Notes: generated by a model from the sequence alone, not told the origin. Positions 42,103 through 52,256 are shown, numbered from the stretch's first letter. The stretch is 64,000 bases of DNA from Bacteroidota bacterium (GCA_016713925.1 JADJOH010000008.1:372001-436000), one strand, 5' to 3'. Program-made: numbers and translations.

Positions 42103-43869
42103 GGCGTATTTCCTACGGCTAACGTTTATTTTTCAGGGCAAGGAAGTTGGGAATTAGGAAGTGATTTTGTTACGGATTATATATATCATGAAAAGGGAAC
42201 GTTTAAAACAAATAATTACGCAGTAACTGCACATGAGTATAAACCAAGTTGGAATGTCAATCAAAATGATAGTTTATTTTTAGGAACATCAATTTTGCAT
42301 ATTGACATAATTGATTTTAATAATCAGGATATGTATGTAGATGTTGATAGTTGTACCTTTATTTCAAAAGATTTTAGAAATTCTGTCAGCACTTTAAATT
42401 TTAATGAAGTATTTTCAGATTATATCTATTCGAGCAACGGCAATTATAAGTTTGTAGAATGCGAAAGCCTAAATGGTGGGTTAAATTATATTGATAATGT
42501 CAATTTTATAAATAATGCATCAGTTTGGGGAGATTTTCACTTTGAAAAGGTCATACTTACAACCGATCTCATTATTAGTGGAAACTTTAATGCCGATACA
42601 TTAATTTTTAATAACCCAGGACAAACGATTCATTTTTATTTTAAAGCAGAAATTAATGTTAACAATTATTTACAAATTCAATCCAACCCCAATACTCCTA
42701 CCACACTTCGTGGTGTTAATGGAGAAATTGGAAAGATTTTTCTTCTTTCTGACACTTTATGCACCGATCATATTGTTTTGCAAAATATACAAGCCATTGG
42801 CCCGGGAGTTTTTTATGCCGGTTCAAGCTCTTTAGATCTTGGTAATAATACTGGATGGAATTTTAGCAGTTGTGCCATTGATTCCAGTACTGTATGGCCT
42901 GGTGATGCGAACTCCGATTTGATTGTTGATAATCTGGATTATTTATCAATTGGTATTGCCAATGGATTTAGTGGAGGTGTAAGACCAAATGCTTCGCAGC
43001 TTTGGACACCACAGCCTTGCTTAGACTGGAATTATCAATTTGTAAGTGGAAAAAATTATAATCATTCAGATGGTGATGGAAATGGAGCGGTAAATAGCAA
43101 TGATACATTGTCCATTATTGCGAACTATGGATTAACGCATCCACTTCGTATGCCGGGTGTCGATCAAACTAACCAGATAGGTCTACCTTTAACTTTTGAA
43201 ATGCCAACGTCCAACTTAGTGCCTGGAACTGTTGTGAGTATTCCGATTAAATTAGGAACATCATTGTTTCCGGTAAATAATATTTATGGTATTGCATTTA
43301 CAATTAACTATGATCCGTCGTTAGTACAGGCAGGAACAATGCAATTAGATATATCGAACTCGCGGCTTGGTGATATCAATAATTGTATTCATCTTGGTAA
43401 GGATGATTTTGTAAATGGCCTGTATGATGTGGGATTTGTACGGATGGATCATCAGAATATTTCTGGAAATGGAATGATTGCAACCTTGTCTTTTACGGTG
43501 GCCTCCGGTGCATCAGGATTATTTAATTTATCTTTTAGTAAAGTCCTGGCCATTGATAAATATGAATATTCCATACCGATACAATCTTTTTCTTCATCCA
43601 TTTATACTTCACTTTTTGGAAATGCGATGCTTGAAGAATTGGTATCCGTCTTTCCTAATCCGGCAGCTTCGTACGTCACGGTGACGAGCCCAACTGTAAG
43701 CATGACTGCAATTACTTGTTTAGATCGCATAGGAAAAGTGTTGTTTTCTATCAGCGTAAATAGTAATATACAAGAGATAATTACCCACACGTTGTCGGCC
43801 GGAATATATTTCCTTAAAATTGAGACGGCAAAGGGCCTGCTCTATAAGAAAATTATTATTGAGGAATGA
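42103..43869 (+). CDS. Giant secreted repeat protein, C-terminal part with dockerin-like segment and T9SS sorting domain
   Basis: The frame continues the preceding gene: GVFPTANVYFSGQGSWELGS matches the interrupted repeat, although the first in-frame ATG is only at 42295. Near the middle a dockerin-like calcium-binding pair occurs (PGDANSDLIVDNLDYLSIG, and DGDGNGAVNSNDTLSIIANY). The last 80 residues (VSVFPNPAASYVTV, then SAGIYFLKIETAKGLLYKKI) are a T9SS sorting domain. Without the frame being restored this part would lose its signal peptide and not be exported. The high coding quality on both sides suggests recent inactivation or an assembly error. Confidence 0.7.
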   Translation, partial: GVFPTANVYFSGQGSWELGSDFVTDYIYHEKGTFKTNNYAVTAHEYKPSWNVNQNDSLFLGTSILHIDIIDFNNQDMYVDVDSCTFISKDFRNSVSTLNFNEVFSDYIYSSNGNYKFVECESLNGGLNYIDNVNFINNASVWGDFHFEKVILTTDLIISGNFNADTLIFNNPGQTIHFYFKAEINVNNYLQIQSNPNTPTTLRGVNGEIGKIFLLSDTLCTDHIVLQNIQAIGPGVFYAGSSSLDLGNNTGWNFSSCAIDSSTVWPGDANSDLIVDNLDYLSIGIANGFSGGVRPNASQLWTPQPCLDWNYQFVSGKNYNHSDGDGNGAVNSNDTLSIIANYGLTHPLRMPGVDQTNQIGLPLTFEMPTSNLVPGTVVSIPIKLGTSLFPVNNIYGIAFTINYDPSLVQAGTMQLDISNSRLGDINNCIHLGKDDFVNGLYDVGFVRMDHQNISGNGMIATLSFTVASGASGLFNLSFSKVLAIDKYEYSIPIQSFSSSIYTSLFGNAMLEELVSVFPNPAASYVTVTSPTVSMTAITCLDRIGKVLFSISVNSNIQEIITHTLSAGIYFLKIETAKGLLYKKIIIEE

Positions 43870-44074
43870 TTGTTCCTGAACAGCTAAACGTTATTTGATC
43901 TATCTAATTGAACAGCCATGAGTCATAATGTTCCGGAGTGAACGGGAATGCCATCGACGACTCACTGCATATTTTATTTACTAAATCAATCCTTCATTGG
44001 ATGTTAGAGTTTGAAATAACAAAAAGTGCCAAAACACATTCAAAAATTATACTGCTAAATAAAAGCAACCCTAT

Positions 44075-45304
44075 TTACCCTTTCCCTGTCCCTGATCCGT
44101 TCTGCCTCGGATTACCCTTGTGAGGACTTTTTCTCTGCGGCCTTCTGCTCTTCACCGGAGCACTCACATCAGCCGAAACTCCGATGTTTTCAGGCACAGC
44201 GGTCACTTCCAGCTTATGTCCGATTAGTTTCTCTATCCGCTGAAAGCGCTGACGATCGTGGGTATTGACAAAGGTGATAGCGACACCGGAATTCTCGGCA
44301 CGTGCTGTCCGGCCCACACGGTGAATATAATCTTCCGGATCAGGAGGAACATCGAAATTGAGTACCAGACTGATTCCTTCTACATCAATGCCCCGCGACA
44401 AAACATCCGTGCCCACCAGCACCTTCGTCTTCTTACTTTTGAAATCACGCATCAGTTGTTCGCGTTGCAATTGTTCCAGGTCAGAGTGAAAAGCGGATGT
44501 TTGTAAGCCCGCTTTTTGTAAAGCAATATTCAATCGTTTTACATTTTCTTTCGTGGAAGCAAAGATGATCGCAGATTGATATTCCGGGTTTTTGAGAATA
44601 TCAATGGTCATCGGTAACTTCTGATCGTTGTTGATATAGTAAAATTCCTGTCGTATTTTATCTGCCGGACGTGAAACAGCGATACTCACTTCTTTCGGTT
44701 GGTTCAGAATTTTATTGGCCATCGTACGAATGCGGGGCGGCATGGTAGCGGAAAACAACATCGTCTGACGTTTTGCAGGAAGCATTTTAATAATGCGAAT
44801 GATATCTTCATAAAAACCCATGTCGAGCATACGGTCCGCTTCATCCAGCACCAGATGTTGCAAGTGACTAAAATCAACATCTTCAGATCCCATCATGGAA
44901 AGTAATCGTCCGGGAGTGGCGATAATCATATCTGCCCCTTCGCGCAATGCTTTTTTCTGTTGTTCCCAAATCATCCCATCTCCACCACCATAAATAGGAA
45001 TAGAGCTCACCGGTAAAAAGTAGCTAAAGCCTTCAATCTGCTGATCGATTTGCTGGGCCAGTTCCCGCGTAGGAGCGATGATGAGCGTATTCAGGTGACT
45101 ATGGTCGGAGCGGGCGATGCGGTCGAGGACGGGCAATACATAAGCAGCGGTTTTGCCGGTTCCGGTTTGTGCACAGGCAACAAGATCATGGCCCTGGAGA
45201 ATGATGGGAATAGCCATCTCCTGAATTGGAGTTGGGTCGTTGAAGCCCATGGCATCGAGGCCTTCCTGGAGTGCGGGGACGAAGGAGAAATCAGAGAATT
45301 TCAT
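44075..45304 (-). CDS. DEAD-box ATP-dependent RNA helicase (RhlE-like)
   Basis: A 409-residue helicase with all core motifs in order: Q-motif region FNDPTPIQEMAIPI, motif I AQTGTGKTAAY, Ia PTRELAQQ, II DEAD, III SAT, and in the second RecA lobe GTDVLSRGIDV and HRVGRTARAE. A short basic tail (RRPQRKSPHKGNPRQ) ends the protein, as in RhlE-type enzymes that act in ribosome assembly and cold adaptation. The last 50 codons have a degenerate copy 5.4 kb away at 38685-38834. The tail length and core are normal, so I consider this copy functional. Confidence 0.92.
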   Translation of the reverse strand: MKFSDFSFVPALQEGLDAMGFNDPTPIQEMAIPIILQGHDLVACAQTGTGKTAAYVLPVLDRIARSDHSHLNTLIIAPTRELAQQIDQQIEGFSYFLPVSSIPIYGGGDGMIWEQQKKALREGADMIIATPGRLLSMMGSEDVDFSHLQHLVLDEADRMLDMGFYEDIIRIIKMLPAKRQTMLFSATMPPRIRTMANKILNQPKEVSIAVSRPADKIRQEFYYINNDQKLPMTIDILKNPEYQSAIIFASTKENVKRLNIALQKAGLQTSAFHSDLEQLQREQLMRDFKSKKTKVLVGTDVLSRGIDVEGISLVLNFDVPPDPEDYIHRVGRTARAENSGVAITFVNTHDRQRFQRIEKLIGHKLEVTAVPENIGVSADVSAPVKSRRPQRKSPHKGNPRQNGSGTGKG

Positions 45305-45393
45305 GTGGAATGTATTCGGGACAAAAGCCGTTATACGGTGTGAAAGTACGAAATTTTATAGGAATTGAAGGCGAATACTGAACAAGCCGGCGA

Positions 45394-45693
45394 TTGCATC
45401 GTTTCACCCGCTCCCGTGATGCCGATTTCAATTCAAATTTCCGAAACAAGTTAAGCATCGCATATAGCGGTATCAGAAAATTCACACCAGGCATCTCTTA
45501 TGAATTATTTCATGGATTAAGTGATGGAGATTTTCTGGAATGGCAGGACTGGAGGTTTGTTATCGACGGAGAGTATAAAATCAATAAGCGGAATTTTATC
45601 GGTATAGGTTATTTAATTCAACAGGAACTACGACCAGGTATTGACCAACGGGATAGAGTAGTGTTGCTGAGTTATAAATATGTTTTGGAATAA
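45394..45693 (+). pseudogene. 5'-truncated DUF2490-like outer-membrane protein
   Basis: About 100 residues resembling the C-terminal half of DUF2490 beta-barrel proteins (FRNKLSIAYSGIRKFTPGIS, then WRFVIDGEYKINKRNFIGIG, ending VVLLSYKYVLE). Full members are around 220 residues with a signal peptide; here the upstream frame hits a stop at 45379 and the apparent start is a TTG. The fragment begins about 90 nt from the divergent helicase start, so the 5' half appears deleted. It was probably a porin-like barrel of unknown role. Confidence 0.55.
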
Positions 45694-45777
45694 TTTTAGT
45701 TGTTTCATTGAATCGGGAATTTATTCTTTCTACAATGGTCGATTTAATCCCTTACCTTCGTTTGGTAATTTATCATG

Positions 45778-46501
45778 TATGTATAGCCACGAGTTTCAGG
45801 AAATAGTTGCCTTTCGTCGTTCCAACCGAAAGTTTGACCCCAATGTTGAAATTCCGGACGATGTCATCAGAAGAAGTTTATAACGTGCCGTCTTATCGCC
45901 AAATAGCAGCAATATGCAGCTCTGGGAGTTTTATTGGCTTCGTTCGGAGGATATGCGGAAGAGTTTTGTGCCCTTATGCATGGACCAACAGGCCGCAAAA
46001 ACAGCAAAGCAAATGGTGGTCTTTGTGACGCGCCGTGATAAATGGAAGGAGCGGGCCGCGTGGAATTTGAACAGAATTAAGTCAACAATCAAAGGAGAGC
46101 CCACATCCATTCAGAAAAAGGCATTGAAGTATTATGGTGTGATTATGCCCTTGCTCTACCGACAAGATCCGCTTGGAATTCTGAATGGTGTGAAAAGAAT
46201 CATCAGTTTTTTCATTGGACTCACACGTCCTTTTTTTCGTAGTGGGGGTAGTGCACAACAGCGCATCATGGTGCATAAATCCTGTGCCCTCGCCGCTCAA
46301 ACATTTATGTTGAGTATTGCCGCCGAAGGTTTTCACTCTTGTCCGATGGAGGGTTTCGACGAAATCCGTGTAAAGCGAGCCTTAGGATTATCCCGGGGAG
46401 CGGAGATCAACATGATCATTTCTGTGGGGAAAGGCACCGAGGCCGGCATTTGGGGACCGCGATTCCGGGTGCCGAATGAAGAGGTGATATTTGAGAGATG
46501 A
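45778..46501 (+). pseudogene. Nitroreductase-family protein with in-frame stop codon
   Basis: From the ATG at 45778 (MYSHEFQEIVAFRRSNRKFD) the frame runs to TAA at 45881-45883 and then continues in the same frame with RAVLSPNSSNMQLWEFYWLR to 46501. The reading fits a nitroreductase of about 240 residues: EIVAFRRSNRKFD is the usual start and SPNSSNMQLWEF the FMN-contact segment. Where the stop lies, relatives normally read SLERA-like sequence, so a single GAA-to-TAA change explains it. The downstream ATG at 45914 could start a shorter ORF but would lack the first FMN-binding strand. NAD(P)H-dependent flavin reduction would be the ancestral function. Confidence 0.75.
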
Positions 46502-46689
46502 TTTAGTCAGGAAATTTTAAATGAGTAGAATGAATTATCAAATTAATTGATGCATCTGTTTACGATGTTCAGTCAAATTTTCTTGTTGAATAACTTCTTG
46601 CCGCGTTTAGAGATGTCGTTTACAGTGAAGTGGTATAGCCTGTCGAAATTGAATGAAATTCACTACTATTGCGGAGAAATTCAATTAAA

Positions 46690-47271
46690 ATGAGCGTAAT
46701 AGACGTACTAAAAGAGAGAAGCGGTAATTCCTGTGAGTTATGCAAAGCGACAGAAAATCTTTCCATTTATAATGTACCACCGCAGGGAGAATCCTATGGA
46801 GATGCCGCAATCCTGATTTGCAAAACATGTCTGGATCAGTTGGACAAAAAAGAAGAGCTCAATGCCACGCATTGGAACTGTTTACGCGATAGTATGTGGA
46901 GTGATGTGATACCGGTGCAGGTGGTTTCCTGGCGCCTGCTGAACCGATTGAAAAACGAAACCTGGGCGGCAGATCTGATCGATCAGATGTACCTCGATGA
47001 CGATACGATGGAGTGGGCGAAGGCCAGTGGTGATCACCTGGAGTCGGATGCCGGAGATATGCACCGTGATTGTAATGGCGCACTCTTGCGTACCGGAGAC
47101 ACTGTGTCGCTTATCAAATCCCTCGATGTAAAAGGGTCGCAAATCAATGCCAAAATAGGAACGGTGGTAAAAAATATCAGGACTGTTTCCGATAATACGG
47201 AGCAGATAGAAGGTAAAATAGAGGGACAGCAAATAGTGATTTTGACAAAGTTTGTGAGGAAATCTTCGTAA
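46690..47271 (+). CDS. PhnA/YjdM-family zinc-ribbon protein
   Basis: About 193 residues from the ATG at 46690 (MSVIDVLKERSGNSCELC); an upstream TTG at 46669 is less likely. The N-terminal zinc ribbon uses SCELC and ICKTC. The C-terminal domain has the family pattern DxNGxLLxxGDTVxLIKxLxVKG, then GTVVKNIR and EGKIEGQQIVILT. The family was named for the phosphonate operon of E. coli, but its function is not established and it is not a phosphonate hydrolase by default. Neighbours give no clue. The extra middle segment of about 90 residues (WRLLNRLKNETWA region) is seen in the longer members of the family. Confidence 0.8.
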   Translation: MSVIDVLKERSGNSCELCKATENLSIYNVPPQGESYGDAAILICKTCLDQLDKKEELNATHWNCLRDSMWSDVIPVQVVSWRLLNRLKNETWAADLIDQMYLDDDTMEWAKASGDHLESDAGDMHRDCNGALLRTGDTVSLIKSLDVKGSQINAKIGTVVKNIRTVSDNTEQIEGKIEGQQIVILTKFVRKSS

Positions 47272-47609
47272 TTTCTTACGTCTTTTATTTTTTTGAAGTC
47301 TGATTTTTTTGTGTTCTCCTTTTTAACTGCGCGAAGAATATCGTAATATCCATCCGCAAACACCTTATTATCAGCCAGATCAAATTTCTTTCATGTTTTT
47401 CGAAATTGAAGTGAGTTTTAATTTTATTTTGATCGTATGATTAAATTTTGTAGTATTGAATTGAAATTAATTGTCCCGGTTTATTTGAGGAGTTCGTTGG
47501 GTTTATTTTGAGATGTATAATTTAATGGGAGCAGATACTCTAATGTGTATTGTGCTCATGGTAAAGCTTTACATTTTAAAGTAATTTCAGACTCCATTTA
47601 ACGATATAA
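47272..47609. other. Intergenic region
   Basis: 338 AT-rich bases between two plus-strand genes. I see no RNA gene, terminator hairpin or exact TAnnTTTG promoter pair. Antisense ORFs overlapping its left end are shadows of the PhnA-family gene. Confidence 0.45.
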
Positions 47610-47639
47610 ATGAAACTAAAAAATATATATAGAATTCTT

Positions 47640-48590
47640 ATGAAAAAAACAAACATTAAATTAATGATTGCTGCGAGTCTGTTTCTTGGAATCTTTCAGG
47701 CGCAAACTGTAAATGCACAATGGTCATTGACCGGAAATGCGGGCACAGTTCCCGGTACAAATTTCCTAGGCACTACGGATACCAAAGCTTTGTATTTTAA
47801 AACCAAGAATGCGACGCGTATGGTCATTAACAGTTCCGGTCGTGTAGGAATTGCGACATCAACACCTCAGAACAGATTAGATGTAAAAGGCAATCTTTCT
47901 ATAGGTTCAGCCTATGCCGGTACTTTTGCAGCTCCTATTGATGGGGCTATTATTCAAGGCGCGGTGGCAATTGGAAGTAATACTCCGTTTACAGGTATTG
48001 CAAAATTCCATGTGAAGGATGATGGAGGTAATTTCTTTAATGTGTATAATAATTTTGGAATCGGTAATGGAATGCGACTTGTTGGAGAGTTTTCTTCAGT
48101 AGGAGGAGCAGGTGCTATAGTACGATATTCAGGTGTAGGTTCTTCGCTTGTTGATATTGGTCAGGGTGCAGGAGGAGGTTTTGTGGTAAATGGAAACTTT
48201 AGTAATTTAATGACAATAAATCAAAACGGGAATGCAGGTATCGGCGCCAGTCCTTCTGCTACCTACAAATTAGCAGTAGGAGGTAAAATAATTTGCGAAG
48301 AATTAAAAGTACAATTGCAGCCCTTCCCGGATTATGTTTTTGAAGCAGGCTATCCGCTCAAATCAATTAGTGAAGTAGATGAACATATTCAATTGCATGG
48401 ACATCTGCCGGGCATGCCAAGTGCGGAAGAAGTGGAGTCGGCCGGAATGAGTGTGGGAGAAATGACAGGTAAAGTGGTAGAGAAAGTAGAAGAGAACACC
48501 TTGTACATCATTCAACTGTATAAAGAAAACCAGCAGTTGAAAGCTACATTAGAAGCTATGCAAAAACAAATTGATGATCTGAAGAAATAA
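47640..48590 (+). CDS. Secreted fibre-like protein with coiled-coil tail
   Basis: About 316 residues from the ATG at 47640, whose product begins with a clean signal peptide ending NAQW; an in-frame ATG at 47610 adds 10 residues. The body contains short-repeat beta sequence typical of trimeric fibre proteins (GRVGIATSTPQNRLDVKGN, then NAGIGASPSATYKLAVGG). The C-terminal block DYVFEAGYPLKSISEVDEHI, HLPGMPSAEEVE and the heptad-rich KVVEKVEENTLYIIQLYKEN is a common ending of Bacteroidota surface proteins related to S74-type tail-fibre endings. The role is probably cell-surface; the target is unknown. Confidence 0.7.
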   Translation: MKKTNIKLMIAASLFLGIFQAQTVNAQWSLTGNAGTVPGTNFLGTTDTKALYFKTKNATRMVINSSGRVGIATSTPQNRLDVKGNLSIGSAYAGTFAAPIDGAIIQGAVAIGSNTPFTGIAKFHVKDDGGNFFNVYNNFGIGNGMRLVGEFSSVGGAGAIVRYSGVGSSLVDIGQGAGGGFVVNGNFSNLMTINQNGNAGIGASPSATYKLAVGGKIICEELKVQLQPFPDYVFEAGYPLKSISEVDEHIQLHGHLPGMPSAEEVESAGMSVGEMTGKVVEKVEENTLYIIQLYKENQQLKATLEAMQKQIDDLKK

Positions 48591-48639
48591 TTTTTTGACC
48601 CCATTTCATTTCAATAAATTATTTAATCAATCAGATATC

Positions 48640-50505
48640 ATGAAAATAAGAAAACATATATATATTACGCTGTTGGCGTGCTTGACCTTCTGGTCAGCCT
48701 ACGGACAGCTATCAGATAGTCGTCAATGGCCCGCGCAAACTTCTATTGATCAATTGCAATTACAAAACGAAGTCTTTTATCCTGCCGGAATATTCAGTAC
48801 ACCCGTAAATCAAATCGAAGAAGGCATTGGCCCCTATGTATCTATGAAGATGGATGATGTGGGGTTGAAAGAACTCTTTAATGCCAATTACAAATCGATT
48901 CAACTTAAAATACCACAACCCGGGGGTACTACAGTGAATGTACTGCTTACACAACACCGGATTCATGCGGAAGATTTTGAATTTTCCATAACAGATGCCT
49001 CAGGAAAACATCCAGTGACAATGAATAAAGGCAGATATTATTATGGTGTAGTAGAAGGAAAGCCTTCCTCTCTGGCGGCAATATCAATATTCGAAGATGA
49101 AATAAGTGGTGTAATCAGTGATGAATCGGGCAACTGGAATTTAGGAAGACGGAAAAACAATCAGGAAGAATATGTATTTTTCAATGATCAGACCTTCCGT
49201 TTACCTATACAATTCAAATGTGAAACAGCCGATAATGATCAGCAACAACATAAGGGCATCCAAAATAACTTAAACACATTTGGAACGCAATTTAAAGGAA
49301 ATTGTGCGAAGATATTTTTTGATTGTGCGTACACATATTACCAAACTGCAGGGAACTCCACCACGAATGTGACCAACCATACAAATTCTATTTTCAATGT
49401 AATGTCTTCCATTTATGGAAATGATAGCATTTCATTGGCAATAGGTTCAATTCACATCTGGACAGTAGCAGATCCATTTGACTACACGAGCAATGGGACA
49501 GCCTTAAATACATTTCAGACCTACTATAATACCAATGGTTATACCGGAAATATTGCTGCCTTACTTTCTACTCAGGATACATTAGGGGGAGGTGTTGCAT
49601 ATGTGAATTCTATATGTGGACCTTTTTCCTATGGATTTAACCGTATTAATTATGGAAGTATAAGTGGCTTTCCCACGTATACCTGGGATGTATTTCTGGT
49701 ATCGCATGAAAGCGGACATACCCTGGGTTCTCCACATACGCATTGGTGTGGCTGGACAGGTGGGCCTATAGATGGTTGTAATACCTGCTTTGGTATAAGA
49801 ACAGATGGAGGATGTGCAAGTAGCAGCGTTATACCGGCTACAGGAGGTACGATTATGAGTTATTGTCATGGATGTGCAGTTGGCATTAATTTTACGAATG
49901 GTTTCGGCTTTCAACCGTCCAGCAAAATTCGGGATGCGATCGCTGCTGCTTCGTGCATCACGGTATGTACTTCCTGTAATACGAATTTAGCATTGTCTGG
50001 AGGGCACATGACAGGTAGTAGTACAAGCTGGTGGGCAACGAATGAAATTGTTGGTAGTTTTATTAATCAGCAACCCAATAGTTATCTGAACTTCAATGCC
50101 GGTGTCAGTGTTCGCTTACTTCCCGATGTGGAAATCCTTGCAGGAAGCACTTTTCATGCCTCTGTTGGCTGTGCTCCGATTGCAATAGCTGCATCACCCG
50201 GGCTGAATTCTTCTCCATATACATCCACACTGAAAAAAGCCGGCTCCGGAAACGAGCTTGTTGTTTATCCCAATCCATTCAAGGATCAGGTGAAGGCAGC
50301 TTTCGATCTTCCGGATGCAGCAAGTGTTAGTTTAAGTGTTTATGATCAGGTGGGAAAAATTGTTTTTACAGTGTTTTCTAACCGCATGTTGGAGAAAGGA
50401 AGAAGAGAAGAGCTCATCAATACGGAAAGTTTAGAAGAAGGAATTTATTATTTGGTGGTTCAAATCAATGAAGAAAGAATAACCAGGAAATTGATAAAAC
50501 TCTAA
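48640..50505 (+). CDS. Secreted zinc metalloprotease (M12B/reprolysin-like) with T9SS sorting domain
   Basis: About 621 residues from the ATG at 48640, which gives a proper signal peptide (MKIRKHIYITLLACLTFWSA); the longer frame from 48595 does not. The catalytic motif is HESGHTLGSPHTH (HExxHxxGxxH) near residue 355, with the Met-turn GGTIMSYCHGC downstream. A propeptide-like region precedes it. The final 75 residues (VVYPNPFKDQVKA, then EEGIYYLVVQIN and ITRKLIKL) are a T9SS sorting domain. It is expected to be secreted across the outer membrane and digest proteins. It is related in catalytic domain to the larger protease at 8234-13408 but lacks the SprB repeats. A clear terminator follows. 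Confidence 0.88.
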   Translation: MKIRKHIYITLLACLTFWSAYGQLSDSRQWPAQTSIDQLQLQNEVFYPAGIFSTPVNQIEEGIGPYVSMKMDDVGLKELFNANYKSIQLKIPQPGGTTVNVLLTQHRIHAEDFEFSITDASGKHPVTMNKGRYYYGVVEGKPSSLAAISIFEDEISGVISDESGNWNLGRRKNNQEEYVFFNDQTFRLPIQFKCETADNDQQQHKGIQNNLNTFGTQFKGNCAKIFFDCAYTYYQTAGNSTTNVTNHTNSIFNVMSSIYGNDSISLAIGSIHIWTVADPFDYTSNGTALNTFQTYYNTNGYTGNIAALLSTQDTLGGGVAYVNSICGPFSYGFNRINYGSISGFPTYTWDVFLVSHESGHTLGSPHTHWCGWTGGPIDGCNTCFGIRTDGGCASSSVIPATGGTIMSYCHGCAVGINFTNGFGFQPSSKIRDAIAAASCITVCTSCNTNLALSGGHMTGSSTSWWATNEIVGSFINQQPNSYLNFNAGVSVRLLPDVEILAGSTFHASVGCAPIAIAASPGLNSSPYTSTLKKAGSGNELVVYPNPFKDQVKAAFDLPDAASVSLSVYDQVGKIVFTVFSNRMLEKGRREELINTESLEEGIYYLVVQINEERITRKLIKL

Positions 50506-51169
50506 GGGTTTCGAAAGATAGATTGAAGGGAATTCTGCCGGGCAGGGTTCCCTTTTTTATTTCTATTTTAGTAAGAAGTGAAACCATTAAATTCTATTTT
50601 ATTTCTTTTTGTTGAAGTACAGAATTAGCTTTGAAAGCTCCGGAATTTTTAAAACAGTAAGTTCATTTAATGGATAAGTATTTTATTTTTTAATCAAACG
50701 TACTGCCTTTGGAATAGTAATCGAAATGAAATATAAAGGTGAAAGTCGAATATAGTATTATTATAAGAAATGAGAATTCAGATGGTGTTTTTCTGTGATA
50801 TAGGAAGAAAGTTGTTCTTTTCTCATGCCTTCAGAAATTCAGAAACTGATTGGTTTGAGTTTTATATTCGGTCGTTTAATTTTATTTTGTACTGTATATC
50901 AAAGTGTTTTCAATTTTGTAAATGGTAGAAATTATCCAAAGTTGTCAGTGGATAAATGAAAGAATATTCCTTGTTTGAATGCTATGATTTTCGTAACTTG
51001 CCAATAGATTCAACACTGGTTAAGTGATTGAAGAGCTATTGTTTATAGCTAACAATTCAATAATGTTTGCGTAAACAGGCTCATACTAACAAAACGTAGG
51101 AATCTGCTACAGATATTAAGTTAGTACCAAAATAGAAGTGATCCTAATAGATACAGAAAAAAATAAGAT
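50506..51169. other. Intergenic region
   Basis: 664 bases with a terminator at the left end and no gene. Near 51040-51075 an ATTG, 19 nt, TAATGTTTG arrangement loosely resembles a promoter for the next gene, but the box has one base too many. No repeats or RNA were recognised. Confidence 0.45.
50528..50558 (+). terminator. Rho-independent terminator after the metalloprotease gene
   Basis: GGGAA (50528-50532) pairs with TTCCC, with an inner CTGC/GCAG stem, followed by TTTTTT at 50553-50558. It lies 22 nt after the stop codon at 50505. Confidence 0.8.
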
Positions 51170-52189
51170 ATGAAAAAAATTTGTCTTTCCCTGCTTGTTG
51201 CTTTATTGCCAATATGCGCTATAGCCACAGTCCATACAGTGAATAACACGGGTGGTGCTCAATATACCACCATCCAAAGTGCCGTGGTTGCAGCGGCTCC
51301 CGGTGACACCATTTATATATGTGGATCCTCTACCGGGTATGCAGGTCCTACAACACGAAAGTCCGATTTGACTTTTATTGGCACCGGATTTAATGTGATG
51401 AAACAAAATGCAGTGAAATCCTTTATTAACACATCATTCTCTATAGGTAATAATAACAAATGTTTTGGCATCGAGTTTCAAGGTCAAATCTTGTATATTT
51501 CTGGCAATCCTTATCTTTATTTCAAGCGCTGTCGTATTTTGGGGCCTATATCCACTGGATTTGTGAATTCCACCTTATATTCACTTGAAGTTGATGAATG
51601 TATTTCACTTAGCGGTCTCTTATCCTCTTCACTTCATACAAGTTTAATAATTCGTAATACATTGTTTTTTTCTGAAAATGGTAATAGGCCTTTTATGGGG
51701 CTTCCTTATGTTGGAAATATGTTGATCGATCATTGTACCTTCGTCAATGAAACTACTCTTGTAATTGATCTTTTTTCTGGAAATTTACCAAGTACACTCG
51801 GAATCACTATTAGCAATTGTGTATTTTGGAGAATTACACCCAATGCTTCATCGCTAACCTCTTATTTTAATAATTACGCTGCTTCTACTGACCTCAACAA
51901 CTATGGTAGCGGTAATATTTCCAGTTCAGATTGGCCATTTGTAAGTACACAAGCAGCAGTCACCACCGTCTTTAGTTACAATTATGATCTTAATGTATTA
52001 GCTACCTCTCCGGCTAACAATGCCGCAAATGATGGTACAGATATGGGAATGTATGGCGGTTTAAATCCGTATTACGCAAGCGGCGAGCCCCCCATTCCTC
52101 AAATAGATAGCATGCAAGTGGTCGGCACTCAGTTTAGTCCCGGTGGGAATATGAATGTGAAATTTTATTCTGTAAAAGGTAAACCTTAA
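51170..52189 (+). CDS. Secreted right-handed beta-helix protein
   Basis: A 339-residue protein with a signal peptide ending CAIATVH. The start of the mature part, YTTIQSAVVAAAPGDTIYI, is the classical opening of pectate-lyase-like beta-helix proteins in Bacteroidota, followed by repeated short strands (SLEVDECISLSG, SLIIRNTLFF, MLIDHCTFVN, ITISNCVFW). No catalytic residues of a defined polysaccharide lyase are evident. It ends with the short tail typical of such proteins. The giant mosaic gene starts 67 nt downstream on the same strand, so the two may be co-transcribed and act together at the cell surface. Confidence 0.75.
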   Translation: MKKICLSLLVALLPICAIATVHTVNNTGGAQYTTIQSAVVAAAPGDTIYICGSSTGYAGPTTRKSDLTFIGTGFNVMKQNAVKSFINTSFSIGNNNKCFGIEFQGQILYISGNPYLYFKRCRILGPISTGFVNSTLYSLEVDECISLSGLLSSSLHTSLIIRNTLFFSENGNRPFMGLPYVGNMLIDHCTFVNETTLVIDLFSGNLPSTLGITISNCVFWRITPNASSLTSYFNNYAASTDLNNYGSGNISSSDWPFVSTQAAVTTVFSYNYDLNVLATSPANNAANDGTDMGMYGGLNPYYASGEPPIPQIDSMQVVGTQFSPGGNMNVKFYSVKGKP

Positions 52190-52256
52190 TTCTGAAAGTA
52201 CATATCCAACTCGTTTTTATCAAACCCTAAAGACTATCTCATTAGACTTCTTAATT

